This document shows, one piece after another, positions 24,216 through 36,661 of a stretch of DNA of 64,000 nucleotides. The notes beneath the pieces were generated by a model that ran no database searches, was not told the DNA's origin, and was given only the letters and a program-made list of their open reading frames with translations. The translations under genes and the position numbers were made by a program. How positions within the stretch are numbered: the stretch's first letter is position 1; every line of letters begins with the position of its first letter. This DNA comes from Harmonia axyridis (taxonomy: Eukaryota; Arthropoda; Insecta; Coleoptera; Coccinellidae). The stretch is from assembly GCF_914767665.1 (NCBI RefSeq), contig NC_059503.1, positions 13,888,001 to 13,952,000 of the forward strand, given 5' to 3'.

Positions 24216-25585
24216 ATGGCTAATACTGAAGAAAATTTCGAACAGGTAAAAATCTATTTTCAATTCATGAAATTATCATTATAATATTAACACTATTACA
24301 TTTTGTATGGTGGCACATATTTTAGTTCGAAGAAGATGAAGCAGCTGAAACCACTCTTGCCCTATGCAGTGCTGGAAGAAAACGCCTTTTCAGCAAAGAA
24401 TTACGTTGTATGATGTATGGATTTGGAGATGATCAGAATCCCTACACGGAAAGTGTAGATATAATCGAAGACCTTGTAATTGAATTTATAATTGAAATGA
24501 CTCATAGGTAAGTCTATAATGTAATTTTTAAAATTCTTAACCATAATAATGTGGTTCTTTGAATCATCTTAATAATATCTTTTTATTGATTAATGGTTGG
24601 TTTATGCACTATTCCTAACGACTAAGACTAAAAATAAGGATTGAACGCTAACACATCAATGAAGGCGTTTATGCATTTTACCTAGGACTAAGAACTAACC
24701 TTATGACTAGAAAGTTGACCAACTTTTTACTTAGAACTAAGCTCTTAGTTGAAATAATGAAATTCGCATGCGTCGCATAGAATTTCAATGTTAATGACTC
24801 CCAGTTTTTATCGTTTTATGTTCCGTTATTCGTGTTCATCAATGAAAAGTATTCAGTGTATATGAAAAAAATTAAATTTTATTTTTTCACAATCAATCAA
24901 CCAATATCAATGTCAAACATCAAAGTATAGAGTAAACAGAAAGTATTTCGAGCATGTGCGCTTTCCTTCACTAAGAACTAACAAGAGAATGCATAAAAGC
25001 CACTGAATTTTGGATAGAGTTCTTAATTATTGGTTTTAAGTTCATAGTTCTTAGGAATGGTGCATAACCCAACAATAATATGAAAATTTCAGAAGGATGT
25101 GTGAATTGCTAATAATATAAATTTTACTTCAGAGCTATGGAAATTGGAAAAACTGGAAGAGTATCTGTGGAAGACATTGTTTATCTTGTTCGAAAAGATC
25201 CTAGAAAGTATGCTCGTGTTAAAGATCTTTTGACTATGAATGAAGAATTGAAGAGAGCTCGTAAAGCTTTTGATGAAATCAAATTCGCAGGTAATATAAA
25301 GTAACAAATTTGGTGCATGATTCTGTATGCTTTGTATTGTTGTGTTCATTTTAGTGTCTTGATTTTTGGTTTGTAGAAATTTCAAATTAAATTGATCTAT
25401 CTGAATATTCTTTTATTGTATTTCCTTCATTCTATATGGAGATAAATTGTGTAAGTAAAGATTTCTTAGATAGCTCTCTACTGCATTTTGCACATATCAA
25501 TTTAATTTGTAATATAAATTTTGTGTTATTTTGTAAATTTATGATTTCAGGTTTGAACCAAACGGAAGAAGAAAAGGCCGAATAG
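24216..25585 (+). CDS. Taf13: Transcription initiation factor TFIID subunit 13 (TAF13)
   Basis: TAF13 is a histone-fold subunit of TFIID that pairs with TAF11 during RNA polymerase II pre-initiation complex assembly. Four exons are seen: 24216-24245, 24326-24507, 25133-25290 and 25551-25585, all with GT-AG boundaries and matching phase. They give 134 residues, close to the family's usual ~125. The histone fold spans roughly residues 30-115 and includes KRLFSKELRCMMYGFGDD, the helix DIIEDLVIEFIIEMTHRAM, VSVEDIVYLVRKDPRKYARV and DLLTMNEELKRARKAFDEI. The start MANTEENFEQ and the acidic linker FEEDEAAET are typical. Intron 2 (24508-25132) is mostly filled by a small transposon. The gene is divergent from U1-C and convergent with PPOX. 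Confidence 0.95.
24596..25073. mobile_element. MITE inside TAF13 intron 2 (about 478 bp)
   Basis: The ends GTTGGTTTATGCACTATTCC and GGAATGGTGCATAACCCAAC are inverted repeats with a few mismatches, and subterminal CTAAGAACTAAC-like motifs recur in both arms. No coding frame. The target duplication is unclear. Confidence 0.75.
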
Positions 25586-26556
25586 TTGAAGTTTGATATA
25601 TTAAGAATTTCATTTTACCTATGCCAAAAATTTTGCAGTACAAATACATACCTATATTTCATTAAGGAAAATATTAAATTAAAACTCACTTGCAGATCAT
25701 TATTATTATGGTTTTTGTTATTTAAAATGTATTTCTGGTTTTTCACTGAACTAACAGTTTCTCCTAATATCCTCAACATTTCCAAAAGCTTGAAATTTTT
25801 GTTAACCACACCTTTTAATTAAATTTTCATCAATATTTATTGTAACACATGCACGTTTTGGACATAATAATATTTTTTGCTTATCTAGACAAGGCATTAC
25901 TCAAGAAAGGAATTAGTTATGCAACATTGAAGATTAACCTGCCTTAACATAGTCATTTTTTATTTGGTAGGCTGTACAATAACTCCATTTATTTCTGAGG
26001 GAAATTTTTTTTGTGCATTTACATAAATAAAATTAATTAAATTACCATGGCTATACCTTGTAGTAAAATTGAAAAAACTTATCGAGCATAAAATGAAATG
26101 AAAAAGCCAATACAGTTTTGATATTATTGTTATGGCGAGATTTTTCCTTGAGTTCTTTCAAAATAAAAAGATATTCAAGAATATTGTTGAAATACAACAA
26201 CTAAGATTTAAATTTATGTTCCTTCTTGTAAATTTTTGAAAAAGTGTATATTTTCGGAAAATAAAGATTTATCTTGGTAGCGTGAATTATCCAAGTTATT
26301 TTTTGGGGATTCGTTCTTCCAAGATTCCAGAAATTCTGCACAGAGTTTTGAACTGAAATTATAGTCCCTGTGCTAAGTTCAAAATTTCATCATACTGATT
26401 AAAGGGAACAGCTTTTAAAGGTGATGAGATCACCAAGATTGAGACAAATTAAGAAGTCATTATAAAAAAATCCCATTTAGAATATACCAGTATTCAATAA
26501 ATTAATGTTGAAATGCTGACCATATAAGTCTTGAATAATTTGACAACTATTGCATA
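25586..26556. other. Convergent intergenic region (3' ends of TAF13 and PPOX)
   Basis: Holds the TAF13 3' UTR. A candidate AATAAA signal is visible near 26261. Overlapping frames at 25586-25822 are not supported. Confidence 0.5.
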
Positions 26557-27960
26557 CTAGCTTTTCTCATTTAAATTTTCAACGCAATTCTTAGCAGATA
26601 AAATCACATCGTTCACACCAACCCCATCATATGACATTCCACAAAGTGATAGAGGTAGTTCAGAACTTTTAAGATAATCTTTGATCTTGCTTACAGTTTT
26701 TCTATGGCCAACTGTGTACTGAGGAATACAATTCTTTAAAACATTCACTTTATACTCAGAAGGCATTTCATTAATTTTTAAAATCTTTTTAATATAATTA
26801 AGAGCAACATCATAAAACTCTTCGTCTTTCTTAAAATCTCCAAAATACTGTTTGAACCAAAATCCCCCCATCATAACAGTTAAAACAGTATCATTATTCT
26901 GATTGAAACAACAACTGTCAAAAATTATACCTAATATTGGTAAATTCTCTTTTGGAGGTACTAACAAACCAAATCCTGGATTTTTTATGAGACTATCCTT
27001 AAAATGAAAGTTAACAACTGTTACATCAACACTTTGAATTTGTTTTAATAGATGAGATAACTGAGGGTGCTGATCAGAAATTAATGGAGCTAGTGTTCCT
27101 GACAATAAAGTACTAACTAAATGTTTAGATTTAAGTGAATTATCTTGACTATGAACTACAACTTCTTTTCCTGAAAATTCTACTTTTTCACATTTAGTAT
27201 TGAGATTTATTTGTACTCCTTTAGAACATATCACCTCATCTAATTTGTTTGGCAATGTTTCTAAGCCATTCTCAAATGAATACACACTCCATTTTTCTCT
27301 TCTGACCCTTTCTGATAATCTTGATGTAGTAGAATTTTTCTTAGGAGAGAAAACTTTTTTTAAAAGTCCTTTGGATATACTACCATATTTCTGTTCATAT
27401 TGGAATAAGTGAGAAACTAGGAAATTAACACTTATTTCTTTAGCATTACCCGCACAAATTCCACAAATCAAAGGACTCATCATATAATCTGCCATCTCAC
27501 TACCAAATCTTCTATTTATGAAGTCATATATAGATTCATCTTCAACTATCTTAACAGGCTGTTTGTGTTCATTGAAAATATTTGTAATAAGGGGTTTGGA
27601 AAATGGTGACTGGGTCTTGAAAAGACTGAACAAAGATGAAGGTAAAGAATGCAACTTTCCATTTACATATATTAATCGATTTTTAGCAGCAGGACTATTA
27701 GCAAGTACGGGTCTAATTTTGTCTGTCAGCTGTAGTTCTTCAATTAGCTTCAAAGTATTTTCTCCTGTTTCTGTTCTAGGTCGCAAAGTCCTAGCAGCCT
27801 GTTCGAAAATTATTCCCTTCTCTGTTTTATGTGATTGAATCCAACCACCAGTTCTTTTAGTAGCCTCCCAAATCGAAATTGTTTTTGGAGAAATCTTTCG
27901 ACAGAGGTAATATGCTGCTGATAATCCACTCACTCCTCCCCCAAGAATATGAACTGACAT
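26557..27960 (-). CDS. PPOX: Protoporphyrinogen oxidase
   Basis: PPOX oxidises protoporphyrinogen IX to protoporphyrin IX, the penultimate haem step, at the mitochondrial inner membrane using FAD and oxygen. A single uninterrupted frame of 467 residues is seen, against about 477 in the human enzyme. The N-terminal dinucleotide-binding motif GGGVSG (residues 7-12) is followed by the FAD ribose-binding acid in IWEATKRTGGWIQS and by FEQAARTLRP, the conserved Arg block. The C-terminal FAD block reads CGMSYDGVGVNDVILSAKN, matching the family's G.SY.GV.VND.I.S. All exons appear fused, which is unusual only in that neighbouring genes keep introns. The start at 27960 puts the FAD motif at the expected place. 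The upstream 502 bp is shared with the seryl-tRNA synthetase gene. Confidence 0.95.
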   Translation of the reverse strand: MSVHILGGGVSGLSAAYYLCRKISPKTISIWEATKRTGGWIQSHKTEKGIIFEQAARTLRPRTETGENTLKLIEELQLTDKIRPVLANSPAAKNRLIYVNGKLHSLPSSLFSLFKTQSPFSKPLITNIFNEHKQPVKIVEDESIYDFINRRFGSEMADYMMSPLICGICAGNAKEISVNFLVSHLFQYEQKYGSISKGLLKKVFSPKKNSTTSRLSERVRREKWSVYSFENGLETLPNKLDEVICSKGVQINLNTKCEKVEFSGKEVVVHSQDNSLKSKHLVSTLLSGTLAPLISDQHPQLSHLLKQIQSVDVTVVNFHFKDSLIKNPGFGLLVPPKENLPILGIIFDSCCFNQNNDTVLTVMMGGFWFKQYFGDFKKDEEFYDVALNYIKKILKINEMPSEYKVNVLKNCIPQYTVGHRKTVSKIKDYLKSSELPLSLCGMSYDGVGVNDVILSAKNCVENLNEKS

Positions 27961-28462
27961 GGTGAAAAAAATATTCTATTAATATGCTCTTAGATGTACT
28001 AAAGTTATCCACTTATCCAGTCATCTTGTTTATTTGATCAGAAAACAGGTTAAAAAATTGAAATAGGTAGGTTATGTTATGATGGTCAAGTCAATTTAGT
28101 CAATTGTTGAATCGTTGATAGAAACCAGAGAACAGAATGTTACCTCGCCAGAGACAATTTTATATTTCCTTAGTATAAATTGTCGATAATCAAGAACAAT
28201 ACTCGTAGTGCAATCAATAACATTCCAAAATTTCCGACGTTGATATGTATGCATTAATTAAACATTTGGATAAATCCAAGTTTTCTAAGAAAAGTGTTGT
28301 AAGCATTGAACTTAATTCTATGGTTGTAAGTCGTAATTTATTCTTTGGTCCTCAATTTTCATATAATTAACCTCACTTCAGATTTGCAGAAAATTAAGAA
28401 ATTTTCACTCTACATAACTTGAAGGGTATAAATATAAATGCTGAACGAAATAAAACTTCAGT
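27961..28462. promoter_or_regulatory. Divergent promoter region between PPOX and SARS2
   Basis: 502 bp between opposite start codons. It contains a small plus-strand open frame (ATG at 28245, MYALIKHLDKSKFS...) with GTT|GTAAGC and GTT|GTAAGT donor-like sites near 28299 and 28326. This could be an unrelated first exon or an upstream frame. Confidence 0.5.
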
Positions 28463-29873
28463 ATGTTAAGACCAATTTCATTCAATTTCATTAGGCGTTA
28501 TTCTAGATTGAATAATTTTGAATTAGAATATTTTTGTTCAAGCCAAAATATTAATGAAATTGAGCAAAACATAGCTCAAAGGAAAGGAGTTGGAAACATT
28601 AAGCGAGTTTGTGAATTGTACGACCAATATAAATCAGTAAACAAAGAAGAAAAAACTACCATTGAAAATGAGCTTATCTCAGAAATATTGAAAATTCCTA
28701 ATAGAACACATCCTGAAGTAATGAAAAATTCTATTGATGGAAATTCAACGATTGTTAAACTCATTGGAGAAAAGAAAGTATTCAATAATAAACCTCTAGA
28801 ATTTCAAGAGATAGCCAAACGAATGAATCTTGTTAGAACTGATCAATTGGGTAATTACTCTGGTAGTAAAAGCTACTATCTCCTAGGAGCTATGGCAAGT
28901 CTAGAAAGAGCCCTTGTACAGTATGCTATGAAAACACTAATGGCCAATAACTTTGAGCTCATATCAGTTCCTGATTTGATACCTAGAGAACTTGTAGAGA
29001 AATGTGGTCTTCTTACTTCAGGCGTTAGAAATCAAGTAAGTACAGAAGTAAAATTTCTGAATTGGTTTTATGTTCTTAGGTGTTTGTTTTAGATGAAAAA
29101 TTGCATCAGAATAATATTTGTCTATCAGGTACTTCAGAAATGTCACTTGCTGGTTTGTACATGAATCATATATTTGAAGAAGCTGAACTTCCTATTAAAC
29201 TAGCAGCTGTGAGCAGATGTTATAGATCTGAAACTTCAAATTTAGCTGAAGAGAGAGGACTCTATAGGTAGACATATTATTTAAAGTTTATTCCAAATTT
29301 GCCTATCTACTACATTCATTAAGGCTCAATCGATTATACTAATTGAAGATTAGTCATCTAAAGAATGAATTATTTATTATTTTCAGAGTCCATGAATTTA
29401 CAAAAGTGGAAATGTTTTTGATAGTAACTCCTGAACAGTCTGATTCAATGTTAGAATATATCAGAAATATCCAAGAGGATCATTTCAGTCTATTAGACCT
29501 ACATATGCAAGTTCTTGATATGCCTCCTGATGAACTCGGTGCTCCTGCTTATAGAAAATATGATATAGAGGCATGGCTTCCCGGAAGAGAGTATTATGGA
29601 GAAATTTCTAGTTGTAGTAATTGTACTGATTATCAGTCAAGAAGATTAGGTATTCAGTATAGGAATAAAAATGGTGAACTGAAATTTGTTCATACCTTAA
29701 ATGGGACTGCTTCTGCAATTCCAAGATTGCTGATAGCCTTAATTGAGACTGGTCAAAAGGAAAAAGGTGTTGTTGAATTACCCAAAGTTCTTCATAAATA
29801 TATGCATGGACAAGAAATTATAAAAAAACAGACAAAGATACCAACACTTAAATTAATAAAGAGCAAACAGTAA
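28463..29873 (+). CDS. SARS2: Seryl-tRNA synthetase, mitochondrial
   Basis: Charges mitochondrial tRNA-Ser with serine. Three exons are seen: 28463-29035, 29080-29267 and 29387-29873, all GT-AG and in phase, giving 415 residues. The N-terminus MLRPISFNFIRRYSRLNNF is Arg-rich with no acid until residue 20, as in a mitochondrial targeting peptide. The class II core is intact: TSE serine-site block (SGTSEMSLAGLY), motif 2 around YRSETSN..GLYRVHEFTKVEMF, the signature EISSCSNCTDYQSRR, and motif 3 LNGTASAIPRLLIALIE with its Arg. The conserved catalytic residues argue for the true enzyme rather than SLIMP, the insect paralogue that has lost aminoacylation. It is divergent from PPOX and convergent with the SEA-domain gene. 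Confidence 0.93.
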
Positions 29874-31232
29874 ATATTTGTTTGCTATTCCTTTCATTTA
29901 ATGCTTCCTATTCCAATGATTCAAAGAAATAAGGGAATATATCGATATTTTACATTCAAACTTTTTGACTGCGGAGTAAGAAATCATATCATATAAAGTA
30001 TTTTTGTTATATACATATACAAGAGGCCCAATAACTTTAAATTTTGAAGAAGTGTCAGTTAAGTCAATCGTATTCTTAAGTTCTATGGTTAAGCTCTGCC
30101 CCATTCGCCATTTTTAGGCTCAATATGAATGTATTGTCGTCACTGTGTTTCATTACTGAATCATTATTCTAGCAGAGGAGGTACAGTTTGATCTTCGGCC
30201 AACCAAAGGCAAAAGAGACTTAAAAGCTGTTTCAATGTGTTTTTGACCCAAACTGGTAATACTGCATCCAAAACATTTGCCGAATTATCTTCACATTGCT
30301 CTTGTCTCCTTTCGTTTTACCTACGCATAAAAGCCCGAATAACTTCTAGTTGGTGCGCATTGCGTCTTACTCCGAATCTTGATAGATTGGTACAAATTTG
30401 AGTATCCCTTATATTTTCTTTAGCACTACTTTAATCGAAATAATTACCCAGTAACCATTAAGAAAATAATATAAACAAATTTCATAAGCAATTGTCATTC
30501 CATCGACAGGATGAGCTAATAATTTTAGTTAGATATCGGCTGCATAAATCTAGCTAGGACTCATAGGAACGATGAATTGGCAACATAAAGGTGGCTGGAA
30601 AATATTGGATTGTCGAAGCACATGATAGGAAGGCGTGGAAATTTTTGAGAGAGACCTATGTTCAGGAGTGGATGATTACGGGTTGAGAAACAAGAAGAGA
30701 AAGAATGTTTCAGTGTGTTTTGAGTTTTTGACCTTAGCAATCAAAATTATTACATTTGTTTGCCTGTATATTTTTGAGGTAAAAACAAATTGCCGAATTT
30801 ATCGTAAAATAGTTTAATCCTCAGTAGCTATTCAATAATGTACATGTATAAATTTGACTCCTAAATTAAATATTTGAGTATTTCTCCTACAACAATGTGG
30901 ATAGAAAATAAGAGGTTGCGTTCACGGATTGGTTGGGAAGACATCACATTTATTTAATTATTCACTTAAGTAAACTTTCTGTTCCTACAATATCCAAAAT
31001 CTTGAATATATTATAATACATTGCCTTAAAATCTAATACAGACATTTACTTAAGATACACTTAAACTTATTTACATCAACGCATTCATTCGCTCGTCATT
31101 CCTATTCTAGTCTACAATCATTCACTTTTCTCTAGAAAATCTAAATTTTTAAGTACCTATATACAGTTGGCTTAGATTTGTGGAAATTCGCAACCTCTTC
31201 ATCTAAGAATAAACTAAGCGTAAGTCAGTTCT
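29874..31232. other. Convergent intergenic region with a small retroelement remnant
   Basis: The plus-strand stretch at about 30600-30685 reads IVEAHDRKAWKFLRETYVQE, resembling the DR..W..LREAYVQ.W tail common in insect retroelement proteins. A minus-strand AATAAA-like stretch near 30950 may be the poly(A) signal of the SEA gene. Nothing else is recognised. Confidence 0.4.
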
Positions 31233-34200
31233 TTAAAAATTCGTGTCGTATGATCTTCGTCTATCGTATAATCTGTGGCTACTGCCAGGACCTCCATGAT
31301 GACCGTAATAACTTCCTGCAGAATTGTTGTAATTGTTCTGGGAGTTCCAGCTATCATACAAGTTCGTCATACTGTTATCGTGTATTGATCCAGAAGAACT
31401 CTAGAATTATAAAAAAATAAATATAATATAAGAAAAACAACAAAGATGGACTATAATAAAAGATGCATCTCTATGTATTTTATTACTTTGATTCACCACA
31501 ATATAAGTTTTACTTAGGATGTCTAGAAATAGTGGTTAGCTCCTCTGAGGGTTTACTCACTGACTATTCAAAAGATTTGAAATGAGACTGGTGGCTTTTG
31601 AAGAGGATTTCAAGGAGCTAGACGGTACTTCTCTTGATTCCCGCATTGGTTCATACGGCGCTCACATTTAAGAAGTCTAAAAATACTGATGTGTCCAATA
31701 ATTAGATATTGTTGACCTTATTTTTGTTGAAATGATAGCGACAAACTTTAATTTCTTTTTTTTTTATAATGACATGCTTATATTTCCATGGAGACGAAAG
31801 CGGAATTTGATGTCAGATCAAATGTCCCGATAAAATAATCGAAATTCAAGAAGGCTAGCCCCTTTAAAGGACGCCAGTTTTATATAAAACTGTTGTGGGC
31901 ACACCAATAATGTTTCTAGACACCTTAATTTCATGAAACCCACATCATACTTCTAGCATTAAGATGGAAGAAGAATTAACCACTTTTGAAAGAGATTCCA
32001 CAGAAACATGAATACCTTTTTTGGCAACTTATTGTATTCCCTGTGGGCTTCCATTCTCCTAGGATCCCAAAATCCTACTTCTACACTATAAGGATCTTCT
32101 ATTCCATAATTGTCATATCCTCCCATATGATCTTTGTTTAATTCATTGAGCATATCATCAGTGAGCGGTGTAGGTATTTTCTTTTTGGCATTTTTCGATC
32201 GATTCACAAGCTAAAAATAAAATTTTATTCTATAGCGGGGAAACATAATAACTCGACAATAAACTTACAACCGTGACTCCAAAAATTATGACGAAAAGAA
32301 GAGAAGCTAAACCAATAACAATAACAGCAATAGCCCATTGTGGCAACAGCAGATTATCTTCAGCATATCCAACTGTAGGGGCTACCTGTTTTGGCACAAC
32401 TAAAAAAAAGAAGAAGATTTATTCCTTTCTGAAAGCAACCTCCACAATAAATAAGAAGCTTGGTAATTGAAGGAAGTATGCATCATTTAAAAGAAGTCAA
32501 CAAAGAATGCACATTCCAGTAATATAAAAATGTCCAATATTCACCTATGAAGTCCGTGTACATTGGATCAATAATGAATTTTCCTAATTTGGCCTTTTCC
32601 ACATATTTGACCGATTCATTCAACGCCTTCCCTTCTCTAGGTGTGGACTTAACATAAGTACTTTCCAGTGCTTCATTGAAAAGTTTCTTCATTTGAGAAG
32701 TGCTAACATGCATATCTGAATTTTGCATTTCAACTAAATAATCCACCAAAACACTGCCTTCACTGTAAATAAAATCAAGGAATTACTTTACAGATGAGTA
32801 CCTACTGAATTATAATCTTAACTCACCTAAATCCGTCAATTCTTAAATTTTTGAACAAACTTTTCAGTGTTCCTGATTGGCTATAAACGTCTTCCAACTG
32901 AAAAAAAAGGATTGAAGAACCATTATTGAAAATGATAATGTTTCAGTATAATTGCAACTCACCTGGAGTTGAACTTCATTAGCCAATATCTGCCATTCTT
33001 TGGTATTTCTATCAAGTAGCTCCGGTACCCATTTAACACCATCTACTAATTTTATAGTACCAACTAAATCACATTCTTCAACGCACACACCAGGAGTTGT
33101 TGGTTTTTGAGTCGTTGTTGTAGATGTAATTGTTGTTTGAGTTGAGGTGGTGAAAGTTATATTTTCTGGTTCTGCACTTGATGGAGAAACTCTATGAACA
33201 GACTCTAGAAGTTTTTCTATTGATATTGGTGTGGTAGAAGGCGTAGGCCAACCAGTGAATTCAGTAGTAGCCCTAAAAATATTTTCATTTATTGTACTCA
33301 TAATTTTGGTAGTGGGTATTCATGATGAAGGGAAAAAAGATCACTCATTGAAACAGAAAACAAAATATTAAAAAAAAAGTTTCATATTATTAAAGAAAAT
33401 TGAATCACACAAACCTTGTTGGCCATCCTTTATGAATTGTCGGAACTGGAGCTTGGGTAACTTCTTTTTGTTCTTCTCTAGCTCTGGGCGTAGTTAACTT
33501 ATGATTTATCCTCTTACCACCTGGCCTACTAGGGAAAACCACTTTCAAACCACCTTTGGTTGTAGTTGCGGCAGTTGTGGTTGACATGGACAGTGTGATC
33601 GACTTCTCTGTCTCTACCATTTTTTCATTTTCGAGCATCTTACGAGGTTTGTACCCGCTTGGTAGTAGACTTGTTGGCAAATTCTCGATTTCAATGCCTG
33701 CCTTCTGGGCTGGTTTACGAGTTGTGAATTTTGGTTTAAAACCCGGCGGTAAGAATGCACTTATGTCGTCTTTCTTGGAATTTTCGAATAGGTCTTCAAT
33801 TGAAGATTTCGGTGTGGTTGAAGTTGATTTCGACTTGTATCCTGGCGGTAGAAAAGCACTTACGTCGTCTTCTTTAGAGTTTTGCAGTATCTCATCTATT
33901 TTATTCGGTTTCTTTGTTGTGGCTGCCTTGTATCCTGGAGGCAAGAATGCGCTTATATCGTCCTGTTTTGCTTCCTTGATGATTCCTTCTGCGGAAGTTT
34001 TCTTTGTGGTAGTGGATGGGAGTTTGAAGCCCGGTGGCAGTAAAGAGCTGATATCATCCACCTTCGTCTTTTTCAATAATTCATCAACTAAGGAAGAGCC
34101 AGATTTGGTTTCGTTTGATTTCGATTTATACCCTGGTGGAAGGAAGGCACTTATATCGTCCTTCTTAGTTTTAGTTAATATCGAATCGATTGGGTTGGAA

Positions 34201-36181
34201 GACGTAGTTTCTGCAGGGGGTTTGTATCCAGGAGGTAGGAAAGCGTTGATATCTACTGGCTTTGCTATTTTCAACAAGGCATCAATGGGAGATGGTTTAG
34301 AGTTTGATTCATCGATATCAGGAGTTTTTGAAGCTTGTGTCGAGGATGGATGTGATGGTCCGAATCTATGAATTGGACTTTCCGAAGCTGTGTCATTTAT
34401 TGATTTGTTCTCACGGTTCAATTCACTGTCTGCAGATTTAGAATTCGTACTTTCTTTGAACTTCTTCAATATGTCTGCAACCAGACCAGAACTACTGGTT
34501 TCTCTATCTGGTGACACCTTATAACCCGGAGGCAAGAAAGCATCAGGTTTGGCCACAATAATTTTAGGTTCACTAAAGGTTGTTTCGTTTTTATTTGAGC
34601 CAGATTTTTGCGTGGTGGATGCTTTTTTCGGTGGATGTGGTTTTCTCTTCGGGTATAAATTAGAGGTAGGTGGTCTTGACCGTGACGAAAATTTCTTGAT
34701 GACAGGTGTATTGCTCTTGGATATCGAAGGGAATAACTGTGCTGCTTCCGTTGGTGACTCTGTTATAGCCGCCATGTGTATTTTATCCGTCATATTTTCC
34801 GTAATGACTGCTATGTTGTTGTCTTCGTTCTTGTAACCACCAGTTAGTAGACCACTGGACAGATCAGACTGTACTCTATCCAATTTATCTATCAAACTCT
34901 CTGTGGAATGCTTGATGGGAGGCATGGTTGTTGTTTCTTCAGTGGAGCTCTCATCATACTCTTCATAGCTAGTATAATATTCAGTAGAAGCTTCCTCCTC
35001 TGAGCTGCCCTTGTGATTTTTTTCATTCAATAAAGTAAACCTCTCTTCTTGAGCGACTATTGAAGAGGGCAGATAGTGTGCTCCAGAAATACTCTTGCTG
35101 GTTTGAACAGATGCTACTACGACCCAAGAATCGGTTGAATTATCTATATATGATGGCGTAGTTATTTCAGTTGTGGCTGTTGGCATGTTTGTAGCGATTA
35201 TGGTATTATTTATCACGCTCTTTGTTGTAACAACGGACACAACTGGTTCGTTAAACGTGTGTACTGTATCGTTGTTTTCAATTATTGGCTTCAATGATTT
35301 ATCTATTCTTTCTTTTGTCGATTTTGCTTCAACTTTTACTTTGGGGATATCTGCTTGTTTATGTGTGGTACTTCTTGTTGTTTTTGGGGTTGTTGGAGAT
35401 TTTTTGTTATCTTCATATTCGTAATCAGTTTGGTCGAAATTATTTGCAGAGTTGAACTCCTGATCTTCTGACTGCGACAGATAAGATGGTTTATCGTAAT
35501 GAATGATGTTGTCACGTGGATATTCCCGCGAATTTCCATCTTCTACCTCCAATTTGGTGGATAGTCTTCTTGGGGGGAATATATTCCTAGAAGGATTTAG
35601 GGTTGTTGAAAAAACTTCCCCATTTTCGTTGACGAAATATTTATTTTCTTGGAGTTGATTCTGTTTATCTTCCGGATCTGGTGCTAATATTCTAGTATGT
35701 TGCCTCAATATTTTGGGCGGTATTGGATGAACTTCTCCAGTTTTCTCGTGCTTGTTCTCTTGGTTCCTATAGAAGTTGTCCAAACTGCCGAAAGAGTTGT
35801 CTAATGTGACCTGCCCTAGGAATGTTTCGGTGTCAGAGGGGTTTATTTGATGATTTTTTGATAGAAAATGAGAGTAATTAGGTCTATGGGTGGATGGTAC
35901 TACGTTTTGTGATGATCTCTCATGATCTGGTCTGAACAGAACTGTATTATGGTAGGGAAGTTCGTTTTTAGATATCTGCTCTTTGGAGGAGAATCTATAT
36001 TGAGGCAGGGTCTTCTGGAGATGGGCAGGCACATCAGATGTTTGAAGATCCCTTTGCGGTAAGTATGGATCAAACGAAGAGAATCCTGGAAAATTTTGTT
36101 GGTATTGGATCTGCTTGTTCTGGTTGTAGTAGTCATCTTGTGGTTGGAAGTGGAACCTGGGATCCAAGATGTATTGTTGAG
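31233..36181 (-). CDS. SEA-domain single-pass membrane protein with LPPGYK repeats (5' end missing)
   Basis: Seven exons are seen on the minus strand: 36181-33415, 33272-32963, 32897-32827, 32762-32545, 32399-32269, 32210-32016 and 31400-31233. All have GT-AG sites and consistent phase, giving 1285 residues plus an unseen N-terminus (presumably a signal peptide), because exon 36181 opens with a TTTCTTACAG acceptor. Order: Gln/Tyr-rich start; Ser/Thr/Pro-rich mucin-like region; eight repeats of the form DDISAFLPPGYK about 30-50 residues apart; Thr-rich linker; SEA domain (GTIKLVDGVKWVPELLDRNT through GFSEGSVLVDYLVEM to LGKFIIDPMYTDF); one transmembrane helix (WAIAVIVIGLASLLFVIIFG); 120-residue cytoplasmic tail with NYGIEDPYSVEVGFWDP and RRRSYDTNF at the end. 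GSVLV fits the SEA self-cleavage site. Inference: apical cell-surface or cuticle-associated protein. Similar insect proteins exist, but no symbol is assigned. Confidence 0.85.
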
Positions 36182-36661
36182 CTGTAAGAAAAAATATATT
36201 GTTAGAGGTGACATTCATTGATACACATGTGTTTGTGATTGAAAATTCGGTCATTTGGAATGTTGTGTTCTTGAGTAAACCATTCTGAATTAAAATTTCT
36301 CAAAAATGAAGAAAACACTAACATGAAGTCGAGAGCTTTTGAGTACTCAACATTAGTGCACTAATTGTGCCCTTGAAGACCAATAAATATTGGGTATTTT
36401 CTTTCCAATATTCTTGTTGAATTTTCTACGGTTTGATTATGTGATTAGCTCCAAATTTCCAAGCAGTATTACTGGTATATTCTGCCGAGAAGGCGAACCA
36501 TTTTAAGGCTTCCACACTGATAAAAGTACACACGTACACACCAAATTGATCAATTTCTAATATTTTATGGGGAAACATTCTGAGGTTGTATTAACTATGC
36601 TCTAATCCCAGTAACTTGTAACTTTTGGTTTCTGAAGACATTTTTGTCAGTTTTCGTTCGT
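36182..36661. other. Intron of the SEA gene; no exon recognised
   Basis: The frame continues open to a Met at 36254, but the acceptor at 36181 indicates intron. No signal-peptide exon was found. Confidence 0.4.

Noticed and set aside
33556..34371. Plus-strand frame of 271 codons
   Set aside because: Mirror of the LPPGYK repeat exon on the opposite strand; the repeated LYPGGRKAL pattern is the antisense of the real repeat.
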